A stretch of 64,000 nt of DNA from Periweissella beninensis (GTDB lineage: Bacteria > Bacillota > Bacilli > Lactobacillales > Lactobacillaceae): contig NZ_JAFBDN010000004.1 of the NCBI RefSeq assembly GCF_016908275.1, positions 62,001-126,000 of the forward strand, given 5' to 3'. Position numbers and translations under genes: made by a program. This document shows positions 36,528 through 45,579 of the stretch, one piece after another. Each line of letters opens with the position of its first letter. The first letter of the stretch is position 1. The notes under the pieces are model-generated. The model saw nothing but the letters and a program-made list of their open reading frames with translations. It did not search any database and had not been told where the DNA came from.

Positions 36528-38624
36528 TTATTTTTGAATATCTTCTTCGTAATCGCCATTTGGACAAACCACTTGTTTACCACCTTTAACCTTCTTTTCA
36601 ACTAAGAAATGTTGATCATGTGGGCAGTTACGGGTTAGTGGCTTATCCCATGAGGTAAATTCACATTCAGGATACCGCGAACAACCATAAAATACGCGAT
36701 TCCGGCGTGACTTACGTTCAACTACTTGACCAAGACCACAAATTGGGCACACCATTCCAATCTCTTTAATTACCGCCTTGGTATTGCGACAATCAGGGAA
36801 GCGTGAGCAAGCAAAAAACTTACCATACTTACCTAATTTAACGACCATCGGCGCCCCACAAACTTCACAATCAAAGCCGGCAAGTTCATCTTTTACAATA
36901 ATTTTTTCTAAGTTTTCTTCAGCTACTTTAACTTCTTTTTCAAAAGGACCAAAGAAATCTTCAATAACTTTTACCCATTCTTCTTTACCTAATTCAACAT
37001 TATCAAGTTTATTTTCAACATTGGCGGTAAACTTGATATCAATAATATCGGGGAAAAATTCACGAATCACCTCTTCAACAATCATCCCCAATTCCGTTGG
37101 TTCAAAGCGCCGGGCTTCTAATTTAACGTAGTTACGCCGTTGAATCGTATCTAGCGTTGGAGCATAAGTTGATGGTCGGCCAACACCGTTTTCTTCTAAT
37201 GCTTTAATTAAAGCAGCTTCTGAATAACGGGCTGGTGGCTGCGTAAAATGTTGGGCCGGATCTAGCTTAACTAAATTAACATGGTCGCCAAGCACTAAAT
37301 CAGGTAAGACATTGTCCTTTTCTTTAGCAGCTGGGTAGGCTTTGGTAAACCCTGCAAACTTTGTTTTTGCACCATTAGCCTTAAAACTTACCCCGTTTTG
37401 TTCAATTGTCACCGTCATTGTATCCAAGACTTCAGCTGTCATTTGGCTCGCAACAAAACGTGACCAAATTAAGGAATATAATTTAAACTGATCGTTGGTT
37501 AACTTGTCTTTAATTGACGTTGGTGTTCTAAAAACAGAAGATGGGCGAATCGCTTCGTGAGCATCTTGCGCGCCCTCTTGCATTTTGGTTGTTCGAGGTT
37601 TACTAGCCGCAAAATCAGCACCAAATTCAGTATGAATATATTGAGCCGCATCCGCTTTGGCACCCGCAGAAATTCGGGTCGAATCAGTCCGCATATACGT
37701 AATGAGACCAACCGTGCCTTCCTTACCACCAAGATTAATACCTTCATACAATTGTTGGGCCGCCATCATTGTTTTACGTGTGCGGAAATTAAGTTGGGTA
37801 TTGGCAGTTTGTTGCATTGTTGATGTGGTAAATGGTGGTTGTGGTTGGCGTTTCCGTTCTTTTTTAACAACATTGGTAATCGTGAAGTCAGCTGTTTGAT
37901 CAAGTTTAGCCAAAATTGCTTGCACCGCAGCATTATTGGTTAATTTTTCCTTTTTATTAGCAAGACCATAAAATGTCGCTTTAAACTTGTTGCGTTGTTT
38001 TTTAAATTCAGCATCAACAGTCCAATACTCTTCAGGTATAAATGCTTTAATCTCTTGCTCACGTTTGATAATTAAGTCAAGTGCAATTGACTGAACACGA
38101 CCTGCAGATAAACCCTTCTTTACTTTTTTCCAAAGAACTGGTGAAATTGAATACCCGACTAACCGATCTAAAACACGGCGTGCTTGTTGGGCATCAACTA
38201 ATTTCATATCAATTGAACGTGGATTTTTAAATGCATCTTTAACTGCATCTTTGGTTATTTCATTGAAAACAACCCGATTAGTATCAGTTGGATCCAAACC
38301 TAGTAAGTAGCTTAAATGCCATGCAATTGCTTCTCCCTCACGGTCCGGATCACTTGCAAGAAAAACTTTTTTCGCGGCTTTTGCTTCTTTCCGGAGGCCT
38401 TTAATCACATCACCTTTTCCGCGAATTGAAATATATTTGGGTTCAAAGTGATTTTCAATATCAATACCCATTTGCGATTTTGGCAAATCACGGACATGTC
38501 CTAGTGAGGCCACTACTTTGTAGGTACTCCCTAGATATTTTTCGATTGTTTTGGCTTTAGATGGTGATTCGACAATCACCAAATTTTTTTTGCGTTTTGT
38601 AGTTTTCTTTACAGTAGTCGCCAT
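36528..38624 (-). CDS. topA: DNA topoisomerase I
   Basis: The protein is 698 residues. The Toprim domain is at the N terminus: [17 protein letters not shown] near 16 and [14 protein letters not shown] near 91. The catalytic Tyr310 lies in [12 protein letters not shown]. The C terminus has two four-cysteine zinc ribbons (CEVCGAP...CSRFPDC and CPICGLG...CSRYPEC) and a degenerate third. It relaxes negative supercoils. Ribosome binding site TTAGGAGC; it follows dprA by 113 bases, the common order in Firmicutes. Confidence 0.98.
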   Translation of the reverse strand: MATTVKKTTKRKKNLVIVESPSKAKTIEKYLGSTYKVVASLGHVRDLPKSQMGIDIENHFEPKYISIRGKGDVIKGLRKEAKAAKKVFLASDPDREGEAIAWHLSYLLGLDPTDTNRVVFNEITKDAVKDAFKNPRSIDMKLVDAQQARRVLDRLVGYSISPVLWKKVKKGLSAGRVQSIALDLIIKREQEIKAFIPEEYWTVDAEFKKQRNKFKATFYGLANKKEKLTNNAAVQAILAKLDQTADFTITNVVKKERKRQPQPPFTTSTMQQTANTQLNFRTRKTMMAAQQLYEGINLGGKEGTVGLITYMRTDSTRISAGAKADAAQYIHTEFGADFAASKPRTTKMQEGAQDAHEAIRPSSVFRTPTSIKDKLTNDQFKLYSLIWSRFVASQMTAEVLDTMTVTIEQNGVSFKANGAKTKFAGFTKAYPAAKEKDNVLPDLVLGDHVNLVKLDPAQHFTQPPARYSEAALIKALEENGVGRPSTYAPTLDTIQRRNYVKLEARRFEPTELGMIVEEVIREFFPDIIDIKFTANVENKLDNVELGKEEWVKVIEDFFGPFEKEVKVAEENLEKIIVKDELAGFDCEVCGAPMVVKLGKYGKFFACSRFPDCRNTKAVIKEIGMVCPICGLGQVVERKSRRNRVFYGCSRYPECEFTSWDKPLTRNCPHDQHFLVEKKVKGGKQVVCPNGDYEEDIQK

Positions 38625-38737
38625 AAATGCTCCTAATTGTTTTTTTTCTTCTTATTTAAATATTAGTACCGTTCTTTTATCGGTCAATTAGGACAATACC
38701 ACAAATTAAATAAGCATGTCAAAAGCTAATCTTAAAT

Positions 38738-39616
38738 TTAAGGTAAATATTTAAAATTAGTTAACGCCGCCGCAATAATATTATTAGCCCCTATAACACA
38801 TTCAGCTCCTTCATTTAAAAGCGCATTACTACCTTTAAAGTGCTCATTTAACGCTGGACCAGGAATTGCTAATACATTACGATTGGCATGTAAGGCCATA
38901 TTAGCGGTGATTAAACTACCTGATTTTTGCCGTGCTTCAACAACGACCGTTGCTTGACAAAGGCCGGCAATAATACGATTACGAGCTGGAAAATGGTGTT
39001 TTCGTGGTGGTGTATCAAGTGGATACTCTGAAAGGACTAAACCATATGCTTTAACTTGGGCCTGCAAACTCGCAAGTTGTTGCGGATATACCTGATTAAG
39101 CCCTGTGCCAATGCACCCAATTGCGACGCCACCATGCTGGATAGTCAATTGGTGGGCCCACCCATCAATCCCTTGGGCTAACCCACTAACAACGCCAATT
39201 CCCTTAGCAATTATTTCGGGTAGTAACTGATCTAAAACATGATAGCTATGTTTGTCAGGCAAACGAGACCCGACTAAGGCAATTTTTGGTAGTTTTAATG
39301 CCCGTAAATCACCCTGATAAAATAAAATTAATGGTGGTAACGCTATTTCTTTTAATAATAACGGATACGCTAAATCACAAATTGCTAAAAAAGGCCCTTG
39401 TTTGTGGGCTTGCTGATAGTGATGCTCTGACAAGTATGCATGCCCAATTAATGTCTGAAGACTAGTTGGCAACGTTAGAATTTCAAATAAAACATGCGTT
39501 GTTAACGGTAGTGTTGCTTGGGGATGCTTTTGGAGCCATTGCCATACGTGCTGTTGCCGCTTTAAACCAATATGGGGGACTAATGTTAATAGTAATAAAT
39601 AATCTCTTAATTTCAT
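38738..39616 (-). CDS. dprA: DNA processing protein DprA
   Basis: The protein is 292 residues. The Rossmann-like DprA domain has IALVGSRLPDKHSYHVLDQLLPE near 115, VVSGLAQGIDGWAHQ near 143, GCIGTGLNQVYP near 165, FPARNRIIAGL and ARQKSGSLITANMA, and VLAIPGPA near the C terminus. It protects incoming single-stranded DNA and loads RecA in natural transformation. The ATG at 39616 has GAGGTG upstream. Its presence alone does not prove competence; no other com genes are in the window. Confidence 0.96.
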   Translation of the reverse strand: MKLRDYLLLLTLVPHIGLKRQQHVWQWLQKHPQATLPLTTHVLFEILTLPTSLQTLIGHAYLSEHHYQQAHKQGPFLAICDLAYPLLLKEIALPPLILFYQGDLRALKLPKIALVGSRLPDKHSYHVLDQLLPEIIAKGIGVVSGLAQGIDGWAHQLTIQHGGVAIGCIGTGLNQVYPQQLASLQAQVKAYGLVLSEYPLDTPPRKHHFPARNRIIAGLCQATVVVEARQKSGSLITANMALHANRNVLAIPGPALNEHFKGSNALLNEGAECVIGANNIIAAALTNFKYLP

Positions 39617-39676
39617 AAACACCTCGTATTAAAATACATAATTAATCTTTATATAAAATACGGAGTGGTCAAACTT

Positions 39677-39717
39677 AAAACCCCACAGAATTAAAAGAGA
39701 TTCACCGTGGGGTTTTA
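39677..39717 (-). terminator. Terminator of the rbgA–rnhB transcript
   Basis: AAAACCCCAC and GTGGGGTTTT form a perfect ten-base stem, 14 bases after rnhB. Confidence 0.85.
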
Positions 39718-39730
39718 CTAATAAGGTTTA

Positions 39731-40492
39731 TTACAAATATTTTTTAACAGGGGCAAAACTTTTACGATGCAGTGGTGTAACCCCATACTTAACGAGCGCT
39801 GCTATATGCTTTTTAGTACCATAACCAGCATTTTGAGCAAAATCATAGCCAGGGTATGTTTTAGCGAAGGCTGCCATCATATCATCACGCGTAACTTTAG
39901 CGATAATACTAGCTGCCCCAATCGATGCTGACCGTGCATCCCCTTTAATTAATTTATCTTGAGGAATGGCTAAATCAACCGTCATCGCATCAATTAATAA
40001 GTGATTAGGAACTAACTCAAGATTTTCAATAGCAGTTTGCATAGCCACTCTACTTGCTTCATAAATATTTATCTCATCGATTATCGGTGGTTCTACCACC
40101 CCGGTGGCCCATGCTAGGGCCCGCTCTTTAATTAAAGGCGCAAGTTGTCGCCGTTGGTGGTCATTTAATTGTTTAGAATCATTAACACCAACTAACAAAA
40201 AGTCTTGCGGTAAAATAACCGCTGCCGCAACCACAGGCCCTGCTAATGGTCCACGACCAACCTCATCAACGCCGGCAATATATTTGACTCCGGCGTGCCA
40301 CAGTTCTTTTTCAAGTTGGAGATGCTGCTCAAAACGGATTAATTTAGCTTGTTGCTTAGCATATTGCTTATACCAATTATTAACCGCTGCCTGAACTCCT
40401 TTACGTGGATCGGCTTTCAATGCTGTTAAAAATGCTTCATCGGGCTCAACTAAGGTTGCCAATTGTTGCTTGATTGCTAAAATAGTTGCCAC
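39731..40492 (-). CDS. rnhB: Ribonuclease HII
   Basis: The protein is 253 residues. The catalytic core begins IAGVDEVGRGPLAGPVVAAAV near 75, with acidic residues of DEVGRG, and continues with VNDSKQLN, LLIDAMTV and GDARSASIGAASIIAKVTRD. It removes RNA from RNA:DNA hybrids in the cytosol. It starts with GTG directly after the rbgA TAA, with GGAGGAGG inside the rbgA end, so the two are coupled. Confidence 0.97.
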   Translation of the reverse strand: MATILAIKQQLATLVEPDEAFLTALKADPRKGVQAAVNNWYKQYAKQQAKLIRFEQHLQLEKELWHAGVKYIAGVDEVGRGPLAGPVVAAAVILPQDFLLVGVNDSKQLNDHQRRQLAPLIKERALAWATGVVEPPIIDEINIYEASRVAMQTAIENLELVPNHLLIDAMTVDLAIPQDKLIKGDARSASIGAASIIAKVTRDDMMAAFAKTYPGYDFAQNAGYGTKKHIAALVKYGVTPLHRKSFAPVKKYL

Positions 40493-41362
40493 TTAAGCCT
40501 CCTCCGTGGTAGTCCGATAAGTAGCAACTTTTTCGATAGTATAACGACCTAGCTTACCGCGGCGTAAATCAAGCATCATTCGTTCTGCTGCTCGATCATA
40601 ATCATCACGAAAACCTAATTTTTGCGTAATGGTTAATAAAATATCAACATCGCTTTGTGTTTCAAAAATCGCCGGACTTAAATGATAGCGTTCAATCATT
40701 GCTTGCGGCTTATCAAGACGATAAAACGCAATAATGGCTAAAGCAATATCGTCTTTGGCTAATAGCGCATCTTTAATCGCTCCCGTCATTGCTAAATGCT
40801 TACCTACCAACGGATCTTCAAATTTTGGCCATAAAACACCTGGTGTATCAAGTAGTTGTAAATTAGTGGGCGTTTTCAACCACTGTTGCTTTTTAGTGAC
40901 TCCTGGTCGATCACCAGTAATGGCAACGTTTTTCATTACTAAATGGTTTAACAGCGTTGATTTCCCTACGTTAGGAATACCAGCAACCAATGCCCGCAAT
41001 GGTTGTTCTTTAATTCCTCGCTCAGCATCTTTGGCGAGCTTATCTTTTAACACTAATTTAGCGGCTTTAGTAACTGTTTGCGGTGTTTTATGATCTCTCG
41101 AATCTAAGCCAATGGCATGAATACCCTGTTGGCGATAAAAAGTTAACCATCGACTAGTTTCATCTGGATCAGCTAAGTCCGTTTTTGTCATAATTAATAA
41201 TCGTGGTTTATTGGTGATTATTTCATCCAATTGTGGATTACGTGAAGCAGCTGGAATTCGCGCATCAACTAGTTCAAAAACAATATCAACAACGTTCAAA
41301 TTTTCCCGCATTTGGCGAAAAGCTTTAGCCATATGGCCGGGATACCATTGAATATTTGCCAT
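40493..41362 (-). CDS. rbgA: Ribosome biogenesis GTPase RbgA (YlqF)
   Basis: The protein is 289 residues, with the circularly permuted GTPase order: G4 TKTDLAD near 59, then G1 GIPNVGKST near 129, then G3 DTPG near 173. It begins IQWYPGHMAKAFRQM, the RbgA signature. It acts in late 50S subunit assembly. Pairing with rnhB is common in Firmicutes. Confidence 0.97.
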   Translation of the reverse strand: MANIQWYPGHMAKAFRQMRENLNVVDIVFELVDARIPAASRNPQLDEIITNKPRLLIMTKTDLADPDETSRWLTFYRQQGIHAIGLDSRDHKTPQTVTKAAKLVLKDKLAKDAERGIKEQPLRALVAGIPNVGKSTLLNHLVMKNVAITGDRPGVTKKQQWLKTPTNLQLLDTPGVLWPKFEDPLVGKHLAMTGAIKDALLAKDDIALAIIAFYRLDKPQAMIERYHLSPAIFETQSDVDILLTITQKLGFRDDYDRAAERMMLDLRRGKLGRYTIEKVATYRTTTEEA

Positions 41363-41575
41363 AAATTAATAACTCCTTAGGTTAGAGACACTAATGTCTT
41401 ATCTGTATTTTGGGCAATCTTAAAAATTAATAGTTTGGTTTAATTTTTTTATCAAGCAAACTACTTTAGCAAAAGGCTAAAATAGTCTCAAGTATAGCCA
41501 ATCTTATTCTAGCATTTAATGCTAACTGCTGTCTTAGTTAATCTCAAGATATTAACAATATTACATTAAATACAT

Positions 41576-41612
41576 TAGGCGTTAGTAGCTTTAAAAAAGT
41601 TACCAACGCCTA
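41576..41612. terminator. Hairpin after yozE, probable terminator
   Basis: TAGGCGTT and AACGCCTA with inner GTAGCTTT / AAAGTTAC form a long hairpin. It lies 15 bases after the minus-strand yozE gene; the T run is poor. Confidence 0.5.
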
Positions 41613-41626
41613 TTTGTACTAAATTA

Positions 41627-41845
41627 TTAACAATTATCTAAATATCTTTGCCAAGCGTCATCAAAAACATCCATACTTGGTAAATAGCCAGCTGTTAATT
41701 CTAAATATTCCGTAATTTCATGATAATTTTGGCTTTGCTTTGGAAACGCATGATCTAAAGCAGCATTATGCGCAAAAATACTGACCAAATCAGCCTGATC
41801 ATCGCTACGTTGCGTTAATAAATAGTGATAAAAAGAATCCTGCAT
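41627..41845 (-). CDS. YozE family protein
   Basis: This 72-residue acidic protein reads SFYHYLLTQRSDDQADLVSIFA, HAFPKQSQNYHEITEYLEL and PSMDVFDDAWQRYL, the pattern of the YozE/SAM-like family of Firmicutes. The function is unknown. Its ATG overlaps the stop of the ypmS-like gene (TAATG), so the two are co-translated. Confidence 0.9.
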   Translation of the reverse strand: MQDSFYHYLLTQRSDDQADLVSIFAHNAALDHAFPKQSQNYHEITEYLELTAGYLPSMDVFDDAWQRYLDNC

Positions 41846-42432
41846 TATTTTATTCCACCTTCAAAAACAAATTTATCATTATCAATGTCAATCGTTTTTG
41901 CATGAATCGTGAGCCCATTACTTAGTTTTAAAGCATTTAAATCGAATAAAATTGATTCACTTTTGGCATTAACATGCACCCAATTTGGTAAGCTATATGT
42001 CTGCTTTAAAACAGCCAAGACTAATGAGACTGGTAGATTTAAAGAACCAACAGCCATTGAGCTTGCCTTTAAATTAATATTACCGGCCTTTGTGACGGTT
42101 GGCTTAAAGGTGATTCCAGCGTTAATATTTTGGCCCAGGATTTTAACGGTTCCTGTCAAAAGCGCCTCATCAGTAATGACAAACTGGAGTTTAGTTTGCT
42201 TATTTTGATATTGACTTAAAAAATGTTTAGCTAAGCGATTAATTTGATTTTTTTGTAAACTAATTTCAAAATCTGAGGTTTTCGTATTCACTTGTTGCGT
42301 TTCTTGATAATTGTTAGGCACGAATACCAAAGTTGTTGCTGTGATACCACTGATAATAATAAGCGTGGCTAATGCCCAAAACAACCAAAACCACAAACGT
42401 GTTGGTGCCTTTTGTTTCCGTTCTCTTTGCAT
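41845..42432 (-). CDS. ypmS: YpmS family (DUF2140) membrane-anchored protein
   Basis: This 195-residue protein has one N-terminal membrane segment (LWFWLFWALATLIIISGITA, about 13-35) and an outside domain with SDFEISLQKNQINRLAKHFL and GSLNLPVSLVLAVLKQTYSLPNWV. This is the YpmS/DUF2140 pattern. No function is established. It lies 14 bases after ypmR and overlaps yozE, in a conserved degV–ypmR–ypmS–yozE group. Confidence 0.88.
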   Translation of the reverse strand: MQRERKQKAPTRLWFWLFWALATLIIISGITATTLVFVPNNYQETQQVNTKTSDFEISLQKNQINRLAKHFLSQYQNKQTKLQFVITDEALLTGTVKILGQNINAGITFKPTVTKAGNINLKASSMAVGSLNLPVSLVLAVLKQTYSLPNWVHVNAKSESILFDLNALKLSNGLTIHAKTIDIDNDKFVFEGGIK

Positions 42433-42446
42433 GCTTACTCTCCTTA

Positions 42447-43334
42447 CTATTTTTCATAGAGCCATGTCGCCTTATGTTTTATCATTGTAGCATACAACTT
42501 TTTGGTCATATAGTTGTATCCTTTGCTATTAGGATGAAAATGATCACTTTTCGCAATATAGGCATTTTTTTCATCCGTTATCTTATTTTCATGTAATGTT
42601 TTGACCACTCCTTCAACAGACGAGGCATTCGCTTCCTGTAATAATTTTTGTTTAGCCAAGGCACTTTGGTATTGGCCAAAAGTAAGTTGTTTAAAGGTTG
42701 AAACATAGTAGCCATGATATTTTTTGACAATTTTTTTATTAATATTGTTATATGCAATAACGCTAGTATTTATACTTTGTAAATTAGCAAAGTAAACATA
42801 AAGTGGATTGTAGTTACCAAACACAAAAATTGGTGCAGTTTTATTGTAGCGGCGAATTGACTGCATTAATTTTGTCAACTTGGCTGTATACTCAGGTTCG
42901 CTCGCTTTAATCGCCTGCGTTAATTCCTTAGCTGAGCGATCGAGAACACTCCCACCAATTTTTTGAATTAAATCATCCCCCCCAACGGTCATAATAATGG
43001 CATCGGCTTTTTTAATTGCAATTTGCTGTTGGGTACTATTCGTTAAATGCTGATTAATTTGATCGGACCGATCTCCTGAATTACCATAATTAAGCACTTT
43101 TGTAGGAACTACTAATTTATTGTTAATTAATTTCGCTAAGCGTTGCGTATAGCCACCTTGCTTAGTCGAATCACCCATCCCTTCAGTTAAGGAATCACCA
43201 AGGGCGACTAATTTTAACTGTGGTTTAACAGTTTCTTTATTATTCATATACTTATAATAAGCCAAACCAACAATTCCAATGCCAACAACTGTAGCGGAAA
43301 TGGTGATGAGGGCCCTTTTTTTATTTAGTCGCAT
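42447..43334 (-). CDS. ypmR: SGNH/GDSL-type lipase-esterase, YpmR-like
   Basis: The protein is 295 residues. An N-terminal membrane anchor (ALITISATVVGIGIVGLAYY) is followed by the SGNH blocks: LVALGDSLTEGMGD (block I Ser), NYGNSGDRSDQ (Gly), a GGDD variant of the block III GxND motif, and DHFHPNSKGYN (catalytic Asp/His). It is probably a surface-anchored esterase of unknown substrate. The ATG at 43334 has AAGGAG upstream; in-frame codons further 5' lack a site. Confidence 0.92.
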   Translation of the reverse strand: MRLNKKRALITISATVVGIGIVGLAYYKYMNNKETVKPQLKLVALGDSLTEGMGDSTKQGGYTQRLAKLINNKLVVPTKVLNYGNSGDRSDQINQHLTNSTQQQIAIKKADAIIMTVGGDDLIQKIGGSVLDRSAKELTQAIKASEPEYTAKLTKLMQSIRRYNKTAPIFVFGNYNPLYVYFANLQSINTSVIAYNNINKKIVKKYHGYYVSTFKQLTFGQYQSALAKQKLLQEANASSVEGVVKTLHENKITDEKNAYIAKSDHFHPNSKGYNYMTKKLYATMIKHKATWLYEK

Positions 43335-43798
43335 GCTGCTTCTCCTTAATCGTATCTTCATTAAAATAATAACCACGAATCACTATTAATTACAAGCCTC
43401 CTTTCATGTTAACACCACATCTTGACTAAAATTTTAACCAGCTTCTTAGTTTGTAAAAACTCGCTATTCACTCGAATTTTTATTTATTCTAGTTCTTGAA
43501 AAGTTATAACCATCAATCCCAATAAACAAATTAAAGCAAAATTAACTGGTATGCCAGACTACACTATCCAATTAATTACTTTAAACATCACTAAAAGATA
43601 AGGCTACACATTTTAAGCAAGCTTAGTGTTTTAGATGCGGCGATACATTAAAAAAGCAGCTAATTCAAACTTGAATTAGTTGCTTAATAAGTTAATCGCA
43701 TTATTTAATCTATCAATCTCATTGCCAAAGAAGCCTAAAAGGCAAATCTGTGGTGGCAGTAGCTCTTATAATTATCTTTTAGTTTTGCTACAAAGTCC
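43335..43798. other. Intergenic region between ypmR and degV
   Basis: About 460 bases have no coding frame that I can support. It holds the hairpin at 43654-43685 and presumably the ypmR promoter near its left end. Confidence 0.5.
43654..43685 (-). terminator. Terminator-like hairpin after degV
   Basis: AAGCAGCTAATTCAA and TTGAATTAGTTGCTT form a 15-base stem with one wobble and a two-base loop. It is one of a family of closely similar hairpins in this window. Confidence 0.7.
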
Positions 43799-44644
43799 TT
43801 AATCTGCGTACAAATACGAAATCGCAATGGCCCCAGGGCCCGCATGCGTTGACAGAATTGGTGAAGATTGCTCTAACAAAATTTCACTATCCGGAAAGTG
43901 TGCTTGCATTTGTGCGACGACTGTTTGACCAACCGTCAAAGCCCCAACGTGTGAAACACCAATTTTTTCAATTTTTGGATAGCTAGCCATGTCATTATAT
44001 AGTTGAGTATAAAATTTATTAATTGTTTTATTACCCCGGCCTTTACTGTTAATCGTAATAGCCCCATTAATTAATTCAATAATTACTTTGATATTTAAAA
44101 AACCACCAACTACCCCAGCAACTTTACTTAAACGACCACCAGCAACAAGGTTATCTAGATTATCAACCGCCAAAAATAGCCGCGTATGTTGTCGAATATC
44201 AGTCATTTTTGCCAAAATAGTCGCTTTAGTTTGACCAGCCGCCGCCATTTGTGCCGCTGCAATAACCTGAAACGCTAAACCACGATCAGCAAATTGCGAA
44301 TCGATAACCGTTACCTTAGCATGGGTTAATTCAGCTGCTTGATGTGCAGCATGGACGGTCCCTGATAAATGCTCAGTCATATGAATACTAATTATTTCGG
44401 TATCATCATCAGCTAATTGATTGTATATATCAACAAATGAACCCAATGGTGGTTGGCTCGTTTTCGGTAAAGCATGGGCTAGTGCCATCTTATCCATGAA
44501 TTCGGAACGTTGAATTGTCTCGCCGTCAAAATAGACGGTCCCATCTATCATTACAGATAAGGGGACAATTTTAATATCATATTGTGCAATTTCTGCTGGT
44601 GATAATTGGACGGATGAATCAGTCACAATTTTAATTTGGGTCAT
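43799..44644 (-). CDS. degV: DegV family fatty-acid-binding protein
   Basis: The protein is 281 residues. DegV motifs: IVTDSSVQLSP at the N terminus, PKTSQPPLGSFVDIY near 60, IHMTEHLSGTVHAAHQAA near 86, VIDSQFADRGLAFQV near 112, and a C-terminal HAGPGAIAISY. Such proteins bind fatty acids and feed the FakAB phosphorylation route of phospholipid synthesis. Ribosome binding site GGGAG; an extended -10 TGCTATAAT lies on the minus strand at plus 44695-44703. Confidence 0.94.
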   Translation of the reverse strand: MTQIKIVTDSSVQLSPAEIAQYDIKIVPLSVMIDGTVYFDGETIQRSEFMDKMALAHALPKTSQPPLGSFVDIYNQLADDDTEIISIHMTEHLSGTVHAAHQAAELTHAKVTVIDSQFADRGLAFQVIAAAQMAAAGQTKATILAKMTDIRQHTRLFLAVDNLDNLVAGGRLSKVAGVVGGFLNIKVIIELINGAITINSKGRGNKTINKFYTQLYNDMASYPKIEKIGVSHVGALTVGQTVVAQMQAHFPDSEILLEQSSPILSTHAGPGAIAISYLYAD

Positions 44645-44715
44645 TAATTTTTTCTCCCAGTGGAATCATTTATGGTCATAACCATTTGCAAATAATTATA
44701 GCAGATATAAGCATA

Positions 44716-45204
44716 TCATGCATTGTTTAGTTTCGTGATATCTCGCACATATTCGTTTGTTGCTTCATTAATTAAATAGGCAACATCAATATGCCATTTT
44801 GCCCCTTGTTTAGGCTGTTCTTGCCAAAAATCAGTAACCTTAAAAGGTTGTGAATTAGCTTGATACCCAACAATTTTTTCTTGCTGCGCATAGCGATTTA
44901 ACTCATTTTCCAGTGCAATTTGAGTGCTTATCGCACTATCAATCTTAGCTTCTGGAATAATAAATTCAAATACCATCACCCCGTGGCCCCAAACATTGGC
45001 AATTAAAGTTGAATTAAGCATCGCTGGATCCACTTTAAATTGACTAGACAATTGGGCCATTGCATAACTCATTGCTTTGTTAGTTGGGTGTTGTGCTGCT
45101 AAGATTAACGTACCAGTTGTTTTTTGGGCTGATTGGTGACTAACTAAATGATAAATGATAATCATACTAATTACGGCAACAACGCTAATTAAAAAAACAT
45201 GCAT
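44716..45204 (-). CDS. Small membrane-anchored protein of unknown function
   Basis: I do not recognise this 162-residue protein. It has one N-terminal membrane segment (HVFLISVVAVISMIIIYHLV) and a soluble part with KAMSYAMAQLSSQFKVDPAM, NVWGHGVMVFEFIIPEAKID and WHIDVAYLINEATNEYVRDI. The ATG at 45204 follows GAGAGGTG, which is a good ribosome binding site; an in-frame TTG 15 bases upstream overlaps that site. It is divergent from rpoY–rnjA. Confidence 0.65.
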   Translation of the reverse strand: MHVFLISVVAVISMIIIYHLVSHQSAQKTTGTLILAAQHPTNKAMSYAMAQLSSQFKVDPAMLNSTLIANVWGHGVMVFEFIIPEAKIDSAISTQIALENELNRYAQQEKIVGYQANSQPFKVTDFWQEQPKQGAKWHIDVAYLINEATNEYVRDITKLNNA

Positions 45205-45284
45205 TTTAACACCTCTCAATCTACTTTAATTATAGCAGTATTTAAGCTAATTTGGCTAATTTATAACTTTCAGTTGATTGCTAT

Positions 45285-45313
45285 ATGACATTAAATATTA
45301 TTTTTGCTATAAT
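45285..45313 (+). promoter_or_regulatory. Promoter of rpoY–rnjA
   Basis: The -35 ATGACA (45285-45290), a 17-base spacer and an extended -10 TGCTATAAT (45305-45313) lie 50 bases before the rpoY start. Confidence 0.8.
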
Positions 45314-45363
45314 GATACTAAATGTATGTCGTGAAAAATTTATTTTAAGGAGCATTACTATTC

Positions 45364-45576
45364 ATGGTATTTAAGATTTACTACCAAGAAACAAAAAAAC
45401 AAAATCCAAAGCGTGAAAACACGCAAGTGTTGTACATCAATGCTGATAACTTAGCAGATGCACGTGAATTGGTCGAAACTAACACTACCCATAATATTGA
45501 ATTCATTGAAGAATTGTCGACGGCGGCACTCGAATATGAACAAGATGGTGTTAATTTTGCAATCACGGAGTTTTAA
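45364..45576 (+). CDS. rpoY: RNA polymerase epsilon subunit RpoY
   Basis: This 70-residue protein reads MVFKIYYQETKKQNPKREN, LYINADNLADARELVETNT and ALEYEQDGVNFAITEF, the DUF1447/YkzG pattern of the Firmicutes epsilon subunit. It binds the polymerase core. It lies three bases before rnjA, its near-universal neighbour. Ribosome binding site AAGGAG lies 11 bases before the ATG. Confidence 0.96.
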   Translation: MVFKIYYQETKKQNPKRENTQVLYINADNLADARELVETNTTHNIEFIEELSTAALEYEQDGVNFAITEF

Positions 45577-45579
45577 TTA